A stretch of 64,000 bases of DNA from 13-2-20CM-66-19 sp036273735. GTDB taxonomy: Bacteria; Pseudomonadota; Gammaproteobacteria; Steroidobacterales; Steroidobacteraceae. Each line of letters starts with the position of its first letter. Positions within the stretch are counted from its first letter, which is position 1. Shown here in pieces: positions 1-8,535 of this stretch. The translations under genes were made by a program, and so were the position numbers. The DNA is taken from positions 1 to 64,000 of the forward strand of contig DASUHA010000109.1 in assembly GCA_036273735.1 (NCBI GenBank), written 5' to 3'. The notes beneath the pieces are model-generated. The model did no database searches. It was not told where the DNA came from and saw nothing but the letters and a program-made list of their open reading frames with translations.

Positions 1-327
1 AAGCGTGATGCCTTCGACCTGTTCGCCGCGACATTCCCGGCAGGCACGCTCGTCGGTGCCCCGAAGGTGCGGGCCATGCAGATCATCGATGAGCTGGAGC
101 CTGTCAGCCGCGGCCTCTACGGCGGCACGGTCGGGTACTTCGGCGCGCGCGGCGACATGGATCATGCGATCACCATCCGCACGCTGGTCTTCAGAGGCGA
201 CGAGTACAGCTATCAGGCCGGCGCCGGCATCGTCGCCGACAGTGTGCCCGCTACCGAGCACGATGAGGTACTCGCCAAGAGCGGGGCCATGGCGCGCGCG
301 CTCGAGCTGGCCGAGGAGGGCCTGTAA
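1..327 (+). CDS. trpE: Anthranilate synthase component I, C-terminal part
   Basis: Only the last 108 residues are present; the protein runs in from before the window. TrpE converts chorismate to anthranilate with the glutaminase subunit TrpG, the first committed step of tryptophan synthesis. The fragment shows the conserved end of the chorismate-binding domain: FPAGTLVGAPKVRAM at fragment residues 12-26, then IIDELEP and GTVGYFG. The TAA stop (325-327) shares one base with the ATG of trpG, so translation is probably coupled. The promoter and any leader attenuator lie outside the window. Confidence 0.95.
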   Translation, partial: KRDAFDLFAATFPAGTLVGAPKVRAMQIIDELEPVSRGLYGGTVGYFGARGDMDHAITIRTLVFRGDEYSYQAGAGIVADSVPATEHDEVLAKSGAMARALELAEEGL

Positions 328-959
328 TGAAGCCGCTGCGGCTGCTCCTAATCGACAACTACGATTCCTTCACCTACAACCTGGTGCAGGCGTTTCTCGT
401 CCTGGGCGCGGAAGTCCTCGTGTATCGCAACGATGCCATCGCAGTGGAGGAAGCGCGCGCACTCGAACCGACGCATCTCTGCATCTCCCCGGGCCCGGGC
501 ACACCCTACGATGCCGGAGTATCGATGGACATGATCCGCGCCTTCGTCGACCGCGTTCCCGTCCTCGGTGTTTGCCTCGGACACCAGTCGATCGTGGAGG
601 TATTCGGCGGCAAAGTAGTCCGCGCAGGGCGGTTGATGCACGGCAAGACCTCGCTCGTCCACCATGACGGCCTGGGGCTCTTCGCGGGCCTGCCGCAGCC
701 TTGTGAGGTCGGGCGCTATCATTCCCTCATCGCGGCGCCGGAATTGCTGCCACCCGAGTTGAATGTCAGCGCACGGACGCCCGAGGGAGAGATCATGGGC
801 GTACGCCATCGGGACTTCGCTGTGGAGGGAGTGCAGTTCCATCCCGAGAGCATCCTGACGCCGGACGGGCCCAGGCTGCTCGCGAATTTCCTCGGGCGGC
901 CCGAGGCCGCGCCCGAGGGGGTGCTGACAGCAGGAGTGGCCGATGCCCTCCGCGCGTGA
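327..959 (+). CDS. trpG: Anthranilate synthase component II (glutamine amidotransferase)
   Basis: A class I glutamine amidotransferase of 210 residues that releases ammonia from glutamine and passes it to TrpE. Visible motifs are DNYDSFTYN near the N-terminus, the oxyanion block SPGPGTP (about 54-60), the nucleophile C83 in GVCLGHQ, and the His/Glu pair H172/E174 in FHPES. Length is close to the usual 190-200 residues, with a short tail. It could also serve folate synthesis as PabA, since many bacteria share one subunit, but its place between trpE and trpD makes tryptophan the main role. Its 3' end overlaps trpD by 17 bases. Confidence 0.95.
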   Translation: MKPLRLLLIDNYDSFTYNLVQAFLVLGAEVLVYRNDAIAVEEARALEPTHLCISPGPGTPYDAGVSMDMIRAFVDRVPVLGVCLGHQSIVEVFGGKVVRAGRLMHGKTSLVHHDGLGLFAGLPQPCEVGRYHSLIAAPELLPPELNVSARTPEGEIMGVRHRDFAVEGVQFHPESILTPDGPRLLANFLGRPEAAPEGVLTAGVADALRA

Positions 960-2034
960 CCTCCTCGACCGCCTGCTCGAGCGGCGCGATCTGACACAGC
1001 CCGAGGCCGAGGAGCTGCTCGGGATTCTGACCGACCCCGCGACTGCGCCCGCTCTCTCGGGTGCCATTCTCGCGGCGATGCGCTCGAAGGGAGTCGTCGC
1101 GGATGAAGTGCGCGGCTTCGCGCAGGCGATGCGACGCCTCGCACGCCGGCCGGATATTCCTGCGGGACTTCCCGCCGTAGACGTGGTCGGTACCGGCGGC
1201 GACTGCTCCGGAAGCCTCAACATCTCCACCGGCACAGCGCTCCTCACCGCGGCCTGCGGCGTACCGGTGGTCAAGCACGGCAATCGCTCCATGTCGAGCC
1301 GGGCAGGCAGTGCCGACGTACTCGAAGCGTTGGGTCTTGCTCTGCCGCTGGATGAGGAACGGGTCGGGCACTACCTCAAAGCGTGCAACTTCACCTTCCT
1401 CTTTGCCCCCCACTACCACCCGGCCACCAAGGCGGTGGGCGCCGTGCGCGCCGCCCTGGGCGTGCGCACCATATTCAACATTCTGGGTCCGCTCACCAAC
1501 CCGGCGGCGCCGCCCTTTCACGTCATCGGCGCCTTCAGTCCGCAGGTGGCCGAGCTCATCGCGCGCACTCTCGCCGGCATGCCGATGGAACGGGCGTTCG
1601 TAGTGCATGGCGCGCAGGGATGGGACGAGCCGACGCCGGTCGGACCCTTCACCGTGTTCGATGTTCGTCCGGGCCGCGTTGAGCGGCAGACGCGTACGCC
1701 GGAGGACTATGGGTTGCCGCGCTGCGAGCCTGCCTGTCTTGCTGGAGGCGATCCCAGACATAACGCGCAGGCCCTTCGGGCTGTGCTGGTCGGCGAGGAT
1801 CGAGGCGCGCATCGTGATTGCCTCCTCATGGGAGCGGCCCTGGCGCTGGAGGTGACGGGGCAGGCGTCGAGGCCGCGCCAGGCGGTCGAGCGTGCAGCAG
1901 CAGCGATCGACGGCGGCGCCGCGGCCCGCGTGCTCGAGATCCTGGCAACGCCCGTTTTCTCCGCAGGTGGCAATGACGCAGGCGCGCAGAGCACCGGCCG
2001 ACGGCAAGCCTCTTCGGGCACGGAGCCGGCATGA
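943..2034 (+). CDS. trpD: Anthranilate phosphoribosyltransferase
   Basis: Transfers the phosphoribosyl group of PRPP to anthranilate, the second step of the pathway. The 363-residue protein has a helical N-terminal domain (about 1-70), the PRPP-binding motif GTGGD at 83-87, NISTGTA just after it, and KHGNR at 111-115, all diagnostic of the family. A poorly conserved tail of about 20 residues after the core makes it slightly longer than the usual 340. It overlaps trpG by 17 bases and trpC by 4 bases (ATGA), so it is translated as part of one trp message. Confidence 0.95.
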   Translation: MPSARDLLDRLLERRDLTQPEAEELLGILTDPATAPALSGAILAAMRSKGVVADEVRGFAQAMRRLARRPDIPAGLPAVDVVGTGGDCSGSLNISTGTALLTAACGVPVVKHGNRSMSSRAGSADVLEALGLALPLDEERVGHYLKACNFTFLFAPHYHPATKAVGAVRAALGVRTIFNILGPLTNPAAPPFHVIGAFSPQVAELIARTLAGMPMERAFVVHGAQGWDEPTPVGPFTVFDVRPGRVERQTRTPEDYGLPRCEPACLAGGDPRHNAQALRAVLVGEDRGAHRDCLLMGAALALEVTGQASRPRQAVERAAAAIDGGAAARVLEILATPVFSAGGNDAGAQSTGRRQASSGTEPA

Positions 2035-2873
2035 CGCGCAGCCCGGATTTTCTGGCTCAGATGGCAGCCGGCAGCCGCGAGCGGGTCCAGGCCGCGCGCG
2101 CGGCCTGTCCGCAGTCGGAGCTGTTGGCGAGGGCGATCGATACGCCTCCGCCTCCGCCGTTGCGGCTGCAGCAGGGCGGCTTCGACCTCATCGCAGAGCT
2201 GAAGCTGCGCTCGCCCGCTGCCGGGCCGCTGAAGGGCCCGGGCGAGAACGTCGCCGCGCGCGTGACTGCGTATGCCCGCGGGGGCGCTGCTGCAGTCTCG
2301 ATACTGACCGAGCCCACCCGCTTCGACGGTGACCTCGAGCATCTGCGACAGGCTGCACGGGCTCTCAACCCCGCGGGCATCCCGGCAATGCGCAAGGATT
2401 TTCTGGTCGATGACTACCAGGTCATCGAGGCCCGCGCTGCCGGTGCCGGCGGCGTCCTCGCGATTCTGCGGATGCTGTCCGAGCCCGAGCTCGAGTCGCT
2501 CATTCGAGAGGCGCGCGCGCTGGCGCTATTCGTGCTGCTCGAGGCGTTCGATGAACGGGACCTCGAGCGGCTGCACCGCCTCCTCGACCGGCTGGGCGGC
2601 GACGGCCTGCTGGCAGGGGTCAACTCGCGTGATCTCGTAACCCTACAGGTGGTTCCGAGCCGCCTGGAGCAACTCGCGCGTTGTCTTCCAACGGGCATCC
2701 CGCGGGTGGCCGAGAGTGGTGTCGGATCGTCAGAGGACGCGCGCCGTGTCGCGGCGGCCGGCTATGATCTTGCTCTCGTTGGCAGCGCCCTCATGAGTGG
2801 CGATGACCCTGCGGCGCTGACGAGCGCGATGCTGAGCGCCGCGCGCGCAGCGCGGCGCACTGAGACCAGGTGA
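2031..2873 (+). CDS. trpC: Indole-3-glycerol-phosphate synthase
   Basis: A TIM-barrel enzyme that decarboxylates and closes the indole ring of carboxyphenylamino-deoxyribulose phosphate. The family motif AELKLRSP (about 55-62) contains the catalytic lysine; RKDFLVDDYQ, GVNSRDL and the phosphate-binding AESGVG follow in the expected order. Length (280) is a little above the usual 265 because of an N-terminal helix region containing a PPPPPL stretch. It is a separate protein and not fused to TrpF, unlike enteric bacteria. It overlaps trpD by 4 bases and trpF by 4 bases. Confidence 0.95.
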   Translation: MTRSPDFLAQMAAGSRERVQAARAACPQSELLARAIDTPPPPPLRLQQGGFDLIAELKLRSPAAGPLKGPGENVAARVTAYARGGAAAVSILTEPTRFDGDLEHLRQAARALNPAGIPAMRKDFLVDDYQVIEARAAGAGGVLAILRMLSEPELESLIREARALALFVLLEAFDERDLERLHRLLDRLGGDGLLAGVNSRDLVTLQVVPSRLEQLARCLPTGIPRVAESGVGSSEDARRVAAAGYDLALVGSALMSGDDPAALTSAMLSAARAARRTETR

Positions 2874-3487
2874 GCGGAATCATGTGGATCAAGATCTGTG
2901 GCATGACGACTCCGGAAGCGGTTGCAGCGGCGCTCGCCGCGGGCGTCGATGCCATCGGCTTCGTGTTTGCGGACTCGCCGCGGCAGCTCACGCTGGAGGA
3001 TGCGGTGAGTCTGGCCGCGCCCGCCCGCGGGCAGGTCCGCTGCGTGGCCGTGACACGACACCCCAGTCAGCGATATCTCGATGACGTGCTGGCGGAGTTC
3101 CGCCCTGACGTATTGCAGACAGACGCGGAAGATCTCAGAGCGCTCACCCTGCCAAGGGAGCTCGAGCTGCTGCCGGTCTTTCGCGGTTGGGATGGGTCAC
3201 AGAGCAAGGTGCCGTCGCGCCTGCTCTTCGAAGGACCCCTGAGCGGCAGCGGAACCCAATGCGACTGGACCGCCGCGCAGCGTCTCGCGCGGCGGACGCA
3301 GCTCGTCCTCGCCGGTGGACTCGACGCGGGCAACATAGCAACCGCCATCAGTGCGGTCCGTCCTTTCGGCGTCGATGTGTCGAGCGGTGTGGAGGAACGG
3401 CCCGGGGTCAAGAGCCCGGATGAAGTGGCGCGATTCGCGGCCGCGGCGCGCGGCGCCTTCGATGTATTTGCACGGGAATCAGCATGA
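2870..3487 (+). CDS. trpF: Phosphoribosylanthranilate isomerase
   Basis: Catalyses the Amadori rearrangement of phosphoribosylanthranilate. The protein is about 205 residues, with KICGMT near the N-terminus (catalytic Cys) and the phosphate-binding end GVDVSSGVEE with a preceding LAGGL. The first start is a GTG at 2870 overlapping the trpC stop. An in-frame ATG at 2882 begins just before WIKICGM and fits the usual family N-terminus equally well, so the true start is one of these two. It overlaps trpB by 4 bases. Confidence 0.93.
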   Translation: MSGIMWIKICGMTTPEAVAAALAAGVDAIGFVFADSPRQLTLEDAVSLAAPARGQVRCVAVTRHPSQRYLDDVLAEFRPDVLQTDAEDLRALTLPRELELLPVFRGWDGSQSKVPSRLLFEGPLSGSGTQCDWTAAQRLARRTQLVLAGGLDAGNIATAISAVRPFGVDVSSGVEERPGVKSPDEVARFAAAARGAFDVFARESA

Positions 3488-4821
3488 TCGAAAGAGTGAC
3501 CACAACGCCAACTGGCCAGCCCGGGAGCGGGCCGGAATCTACGTCCGGCCCGCGGGATGAAATGAGTGATTCGGCGCGCTCGCTGAAAGCGTCGCCGGCG
3601 ACTTTCAGCCACTTGCTAACGGACCTGATCTCAGGCCGCTTCCCCGATGCGCGTGGGCGTTTCGGGCCCTTCGGCGGACGCTACGTGCCGGAGACGCTGA
3701 TTCCTGCGTTGGACAGGCTGCAGCAGGGGGTGCGCGAGCACCTGCCGAGAGCCGAGTTCCAACAGGAGCTGGCGCAGGAGCTCTCGAGCTGGGTGGGTCG
3801 GCCCACGGCTCTGACCTTCGCCGGCCGCCTGTCGGCGCGTTGGGGGGCGCGCATCTGGTTGAAGCGGGAAGACCTCGCGCATACGGGCGCGCACAAGATC
3901 AACAATGCCATCGGTCAGGGGCTCCTCGCCAGGCATCTTGGCGCCAAGCGCATCGTGGCGGAGACCGGTGCCGGCCAGCACGGCGTCGCGAGCGCCGCCG
4001 CTTGTGCGCGCCTGGGTCTTCCCTGCACCGTGTACATGGGGGAGATCGACATGGAGCGGCAGGCGCCCAACGTCGACCGGATGCGGCTCCTCGGAGCGAC
4101 CGTAGTGCCGGTGACCAGCGGTGATCGCACCCTCCGGTCGGCCATCGATGAGGCGTTGCGCGACTGGGTGTCGGATCCTCTGGATACCTACTATCTGCTC
4201 GGCTCGGCCATGGGACCGCATCCTTATCCCTACCTCGTGCGCGAGCTGCAGTCGGTCATCGGTCGTGAGGCCCGCGCGCAGATCCTGCAGAGAAACGGTG
4301 CGCTGCCCGATGCCGTGATCGCGTGCGTGGGCGGCGGCTCCAACTCCATCGGCGCGTTCCACCCCTTCGTCGCGGACAAGGGCGTAGAGCTGATCGGCGT
4401 CGAGGCGGGCGGCCGCGGCGCGGGCCTCGGCGAGAATTCCGCGACCCTATCTTTCGGCCGGCCCGGGGTCCTGCACGGCGCCTATTCCCTGTTGCTTCAG
4501 GACGAGAACGGTCAGGTCCAGGAGACCCATTCGGTCTCGGCAGGGCTCGATTATCCCGGGGTTGGTCCCGAGCATGCGTTGCTCGCCTCTACGGGTCGGG
4601 CGCGGTATGAAGCCGCCAGCGACACGCAGGCGTTGGAGGCAGTCCGCGCGCTGAGCGAATCGGAGGGCATTCTGCCGGCGCTCGAGAGCGCCCACGCGCT
4701 CATCGGGGCCCAGCGCTGGGCCGCCAGCCATCCGGACGGCACGGTGCTCGTCTGTCTGTCAGGGCGCGGTGACAAGGACATGCCAACTCTGCAACAGACG
4801 CTGCTGGCTGGCAGGCCATGA
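3484..4821 (+). CDS. trpB: Tryptophan synthase beta chain
   Basis: PLP enzyme joining indole and serine to make tryptophan. The PLP lysine is K138 in HTGAHKINNA, and the phosphate-binding loop is GGGSNSIG. The catalytic core starts around residue 56 (GRFGPFGGRYVPE). The first ATG (3484) gives 445 residues, about 40 more than usual, with a low-complexity N-terminus. A second in-frame ATG at 3562 (MSDSARS) would give 419 residues. The upstream start is kept because it overlaps the trpF stop like the other junctions, but the downstream one is a real alternative. Partner of TrpA, which it overlaps by 4 bases. Confidence 0.95.
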   Translation: MIERVTTTPTGQPGSGPESTSGPRDEMSDSARSLKASPATFSHLLTDLISGRFPDARGRFGPFGGRYVPETLIPALDRLQQGVREHLPRAEFQQELAQELSSWVGRPTALTFAGRLSARWGARIWLKREDLAHTGAHKINNAIGQGLLARHLGAKRIVAETGAGQHGVASAAACARLGLPCTVYMGEIDMERQAPNVDRMRLLGATVVPVTSGDRTLRSAIDEALRDWVSDPLDTYYLLGSAMGPHPYPYLVRELQSVIGREARAQILQRNGALPDAVIACVGGGSNSIGAFHPFVADKGVELIGVEAGGRGAGLGENSATLSFGRPGVLHGAYSLLLQDENGQVQETHSVSAGLDYPGVGPEHALLASTGRARYEAASDTQALEAVRALSESEGILPALESAHALIGAQRWAASHPDGTVLVCLSGRGDKDMPTLQQTLLAGRP

Positions 4822-5591
4822 GGGCCGGGGACGCCATCAGCGCTGCCATCCTTGGGGCGAAGGCGCGCGGCGAGCTGGCACTCGTCGCTTACCTTACCGC
4901 GGGTTTTCCGAGCCGCGATACTTTCAAGCGGGACCTGCAGGCCATTGCCGATGCCGCGGACGTCGTCGAGATCGGAGTCCCGTTCACCGATCCGATGGCC
5001 GATGGCGTCACGATCCAGCGCGCCAGCCACGCCGCGCTCGCACAGGGTGTCAGCCTGCGCTGGATTCTGGCGCAGCTCGAAGGGATGCCGCGCAGCAAAG
5101 CCCCGTTATTGCTGATGAGCTATCTCAACCCGCTGCTGGTGCTCGGGCCGCAGGAGCTGGCCGCGACCGCCGCACGGGCGGGTGTCGCGGGCTTCATCGT
5201 GCCGGATCTGCCGTTCGACGAGAGTGCCGAGCTGCGCGCGGCCTTGGGCAGCCAGGGTCTCGCGCTGGTGCAGATGGTGACGCCCGTGACTCGCCCGCAA
5301 CGTCTGGAGGAGATCTGCGCCAACAGCCAGGGCTTCGTGTACGCGGTCACGATGACGGGTACGACGGGCAAGAATGTGGCGGTGCCGGCCGAAGTGACAC
5401 ACTATCTCGACACCGTACGCTCCCGCTCGCACGTACCGGTTTGCGCGGGCTTTGGAATCCGCAGTTGCGAGCAGCTCGATCTGCTGCGGGGTCACGTGGA
5501 CGGCGCGGTGATCGGCTCCGCGCTGGTGGAGGTGCTGGAGCGGGGCGAGGATCCGGCACGCTGGCTGCGGCAGCTGCGCGCAGGCCGATGA
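4818..5591 (+). CDS. trpA: Tryptophan synthase alpha chain
   Basis: TIM-barrel lyase that splits indole-3-glycerol phosphate to indole, channelled to TrpB. The two catalytic acids are seen as E51 and D62 in EIGVPFTDPMADG, and the phosphate-binding GFGI lies near the end. Its 257 residues match the family's usual 260-270. It overlaps trpB by 4 bases and the next gene by 4 bases, so it is not the last cistron of the operon. Confidence 0.95.
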   Translation: MRAGDAISAAILGAKARGELALVAYLTAGFPSRDTFKRDLQAIADAADVVEIGVPFTDPMADGVTIQRASHAALAQGVSLRWILAQLEGMPRSKAPLLLMSYLNPLLVLGPQELAATAARAGVAGFIVPDLPFDESAELRAALGSQGLALVQMVTPVTRPQRLEEICANSQGFVYAVTMTGTTGKNVAVPAEVTHYLDTVRSRSHVPVCAGFGIRSCEQLDLLRGHVDGAVIGSALVEVLERGEDPARWLRQLRAGR

Positions 5592-6304
5592 GCCCCCTCA
5601 TCATTGCAAGTCGCTTCTGCGGTCCCGAGCGCTCCGCCAACGGGGGTTATTTTGCAGGCTGCGTGGCGGCGCGTGCCGGCCGCACCGTCACCGTGCGGCT
5701 GCTGCAGCCGCCGCCGCTCGATACACCCTTCGAGACGCAGGCGCTCGCCGATGGCACCCTGGCGGTCATGTCAGGATCGGATCGAATAGGCGAGGCCCGG
5801 CCCGCCACGCTGCTCCTGGACACGCCGACGCTGCCCGGTTATTTCGAAGCCGTAGAGGCTTCGCGCGGCTATCTCGGATTCGCGCACCACCGCTTCCCCA
5901 AATGTTTCGTCTGCGGTACGCAGCGGCCGCGGGGCGACGGCATGCGCATTTTCGCCGGCCCGATCCCCGAGCGTGCTCTCGTCGCCGCACCCTGGGTTCC
6001 GGATGGATCGCTCGATCGGGGCGACGGCAAAGTGCGCCGCGAATTCATGTCGGCCGCCCTCGATTGTCCCGGATTCTATGCCGTCAGCCCCGACGATCGC
6101 ATGATGCTTCTCGGGGAGATCACCGTGCGAGTGAGCCGCGTGGTGCACGTCGGTGAGCCCTGCACCGTGATCGGGTGGGCGCTCGAGTCGAGTGGCCGCA
6201 GGCACACAGCCGGCACCGCCGTCCTCGGTGAGGACGGCGAAGTCTGCGGCCTCGCGCGCGGCGTGTGGATCGAGCCGAAACAGGCTGCCGGTCTCCCGGC
6301 CTAG
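5588..6304 (+). CDS. Hotdog-fold (thioesterase-like) protein, eighth gene of the trp operon
   Basis: A 238-residue soluble protein whose ATG overlaps the trpA stop (ATGA), so it is co-translated with the tryptophan genes. The pattern suggests two hotdog-type halves: residues 1-95 with NGGYFAG, a typical opening of acyl-thioesterase-like proteins, and about 115-235. They are separated by a CxxC pair (C106/C109, KCFVCG) that could bind a metal. I recognise no specific family with confidence, and no catalytic residue can be assigned. A role in tryptophan metabolism is suggested only by position. Its stop overlaps the stop of the convergent CBS gene in a shared CTAG at 6301-6304. Confidence 0.6.
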   Translation: MSPLIIASRFCGPERSANGGYFAGCVAARAGRTVTVRLLQPPPLDTPFETQALADGTLAVMSGSDRIGEARPATLLLDTPTLPGYFEAVEASRGYLGFAHHRFPKCFVCGTQRPRGDGMRIFAGPIPERALVAAPWVPDGSLDRGDGKVRREFMSAALDCPGFYAVSPDDRMMLLGEITVRVSRVVHVGEPCTVIGWALESSGRRHTAGTAVLGEDGEVCGLARGVWIEPKQAAGLPA

Positions 6305-6756
6305 GTTCTTGCCCCGTTGCTCTGGCTCTGGGTGTGTTGCCCGCCCTTGCGTGCGATGTGCTGCAAGGCCGAGCCGGCCTCGGCGGGCTCGTGATCGCGG
6401 GCGATATCGCCGAGGGAGATGATGCCGGTCAGCCGCTTGTCGCGATTCAACACCGGCAGCCGACGCACCTGAAGCTGCGCCATGTTCTCGGCGATCTCAC
6501 TGACGTCGTCGTCTTCGAAGCAGTATTTGACCTCCCGTGTCATGACCTCGCTCACGGGCGTGTCGCTGGGATTGCGCCCCGCGCCGACGCCGCGGATCGC
6601 GATGTCGCGGTCGCTGATCATGCCGACCAGCCGATCGTCGGCGCCAACCGGCAGAATGCCCGCATCGATGCGCGCCATCATCTGTGCCGCGCGCTGAATG
6701 GAATCGTCGGGGCTCGTGATCTCGACCTTGCGGCTCATCACCTCGCGTACTTTCAT
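6301..6756 (-). CDS. CBS-domain protein
   Basis: A 151-residue protein made almost wholly of two CBS repeats (about 7-60 and 73-130), each with the expected hydrophobic strands and the xGxISxxD pattern (LVGMISDRDI and LTGIISLGDI). Stand-alone CBS pairs usually bind adenine nucleotides and act as energy sensors, but the partner cannot be read from sequence. The C-terminal 20 residues are polar and probably disordered. It is transcribed towards the trp operon and is monocistronic as far as seen; its promoter should lie in 6757-6878. Confidence 0.85.
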   Translation of the reverse strand: MKVREVMSRKVEITSPDDSIQRAAQMMARIDAGILPVGADDRLVGMISDRDIAIRGVGAGRNPSDTPVSEVMTREVKYCFEDDDVSEIAENMAQLQVRRLPVLNRDKRLTGIISLGDIARDHEPAEAGSALQHIARKGGQHTQSQSNGART

Positions 6757-6878
6757 ACTGACTTCCTCCGCTCATTGGCGATCGCTCGGACCGCGAGGGG
6801 GGCGAGCAAGATTCATGGCTTCCTCAGGTGCCGCTCCAGTCCCTTCCTATCCGCGAAGCGACGCCAGCCGCAGGCTGG

Positions 6879-8519
6879 TCAGAGGAGGCGATGTGCAGCC
6901 AGGAGGCCGCCAACTCCGAGCGCGGTCAGCGTCCAGCCCGGCCAGATGGTGCGATCGAGAGCCAGCCAGACCAGACCGCCGAGCAGCACGACCGCGCCTA
7001 CGGTGAAGGCGTCGCGCCTGCGGTTGGCGCGGCGGATCTCGGCGCGCAGCGCTTCGACCTCAGGAGTCTCCACCAGCATGCGCACGATGCCGCCCTGCGC
7101 ACGGTGCAGCGCACCTTTGATCACGGTTGGCAGCACGCGGGCGGCTTCGAGCAGCTCCGGCATCTGCACGCGCAGGCTCCTGAAAACCTGGCGCACCCCC
7201 ATGCGCTCGCGCATCCACTCCCGCAGGATGGGCGTTGCGGTGTGCCAGATGTCGAGCTGGGGATAGAGCTCCCGGCCGAGCCCTTCCACGTTGAGGAGCG
7301 TCTTCTGCAGGAGAATGAGCTGCGGCTGCAGCTCCATGTTGAATCGGCGGGAGATCTCGAACAGGCGCAGCAGGATGTTGCCGAAGGAGATGTCCTCGAG
7401 CGGCCGGTCGAAGATCGGCTCGCACACCGTGCGCACGGCCGACTCCATCTCATCGATCCGTGTCGCAGGCGGGACCCAGCCGGACTCGACGTGCAGCTGC
7501 GCCACCCGCCGGTAGTCGCGATCGAACACCGCGAGGAAGTTCTCCGCCAGGTAGTGCTGGTCGCGTGGATCGAGGGTGCCGACGATGCCGAAGTCGACCG
7601 CGGCATAGCGGGGCTTGAGCGGATCGTCCACCATGACGAAGATGTTGCCCGGATGCATATCGGCGTGGAAGAAGTTGTGCCGGAACACCTGGGTGAAGAA
7701 GATGCGCACGCCGTTCTCGGCGAGCAGCCTGATGTCGGTGCCGGCGGCGCGCAACCGCTCCATGTCGGAGATCGGGATGCCGTGGATGCGCTCCATCACC
7801 ATGACATCCAGCCGACAGTAGTCCCAGTAGACCTCCGGCACGTAAAGCAGGTCGGAGCCGGCGAAGTTGCGCTTCAGCTGCGAGGCGTTGGCGGCCTCAC
7901 GCATGAGATCGAGCTCATCGATGATGGTCTTCTCGTACTCCGCCACGATCTCCCGCGGGCGCAGCCGGCGGCCCTCCCGCCAATAGGTCTGTGCGAGCTC
8001 CGCCAGCGCGAAGAGCACTTCGAGATCGCGCTCTATCAGCTCCCGCATGTCCGGGCGCAGGACCTTGACGACCACTTCGCTGCCATCCGGCAGCCGCGCC
8101 GCGTGAACCTGCGCAATGGAAGCGGCGGCGAGCGGAGTCTCCTCGAAATGCGAGAACGCTTCCGACACGGGGCGGCCGTAGGCGCCTTCGACGATCGCGC
8201 GCGCCATCGAGCCCGGGAAGGGCGGCACCCGATCCTGGAGTCTCGCGAGCTCATCCGCGACATCGGTCGGCAGGAGATCGCGGCGAGTGGAGACCGCCTG
8301 GCCGAACTTCACGAAGATCGGCCCGAGCTCCTCGAGTGCGAGCCGCAGCCGCACCGCGGGACTTGCTGTGCGGTGCGGATTGAGCCATGTGTCGGGTGAC
8401 AGGTAGAAGAGGAATCGCAGCGGTGCGTAGAGATGCGTGGCCCGCACGAAATCGTGCAGGCCGTATTTCAACAGCACCCGCTGGATCTGCAGGAGCCGCG
8501 CGAGTACGCGCAGCTTCAC
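6879..8519 (-). CDS. ubiB: Ubiquinone biosynthesis protein kinase-like UbiB
   Basis: Member of the ABC1/ADCK/UbiB atypical kinase family needed for ubiquinone synthesis, probably as an ATPase handling lipid intermediates. The family signature KFGQ lies at 71-74, followed by an alanine-rich loop (LAAASIAQVHAA) in place of the Gly-rich loop of normal kinases, then ADMHPGNIF and DFGIVG as catalytic and metal motifs. The last 40 or so residues form two membrane segments (VGAVVLLGGLVWLAL and a second), as in UbiB. Length 546 is standard. It is the last gene of ubiE-ubiJ-ubiB, 16 bases after ubiJ. Confidence 0.96.
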   Translation of the reverse strand: MKLRVLARLLQIQRVLLKYGLHDFVRATHLYAPLRFLFYLSPDTWLNPHRTASPAVRLRLALEELGPIFVKFGQAVSTRRDLLPTDVADELARLQDRVPPFPGSMARAIVEGAYGRPVSEAFSHFEETPLAAASIAQVHAARLPDGSEVVVKVLRPDMRELIERDLEVLFALAELAQTYWREGRRLRPREIVAEYEKTIIDELDLMREAANASQLKRNFAGSDLLYVPEVYWDYCRLDVMVMERIHGIPISDMERLRAAGTDIRLLAENGVRIFFTQVFRHNFFHADMHPGNIFVMVDDPLKPRYAAVDFGIVGTLDPRDQHYLAENFLAVFDRDYRRVAQLHVESGWVPPATRIDEMESAVRTVCEPIFDRPLEDISFGNILLRLFEISRRFNMELQPQLILLQKTLLNVEGLGRELYPQLDIWHTATPILREWMRERMGVRQVFRSLRVQMPELLEAARVLPTVIKGALHRAQGGIVRMLVETPEVEALRAEIRRANRRRDAFTVGAVVLLGGLVWLALDRTIWPGWTLTALGVGGLLAAHRLL

Positions 8520-8535
8520 GGGCGTGGCACCGCTG

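Noticed and set aside
6828..8399. 523-codon open frame antisense to ubiB
   Set aside because: UbiB has all family motifs on the minus strand; the plus-strand frame is H/R/E-rich without any structure and is a GC artefact.
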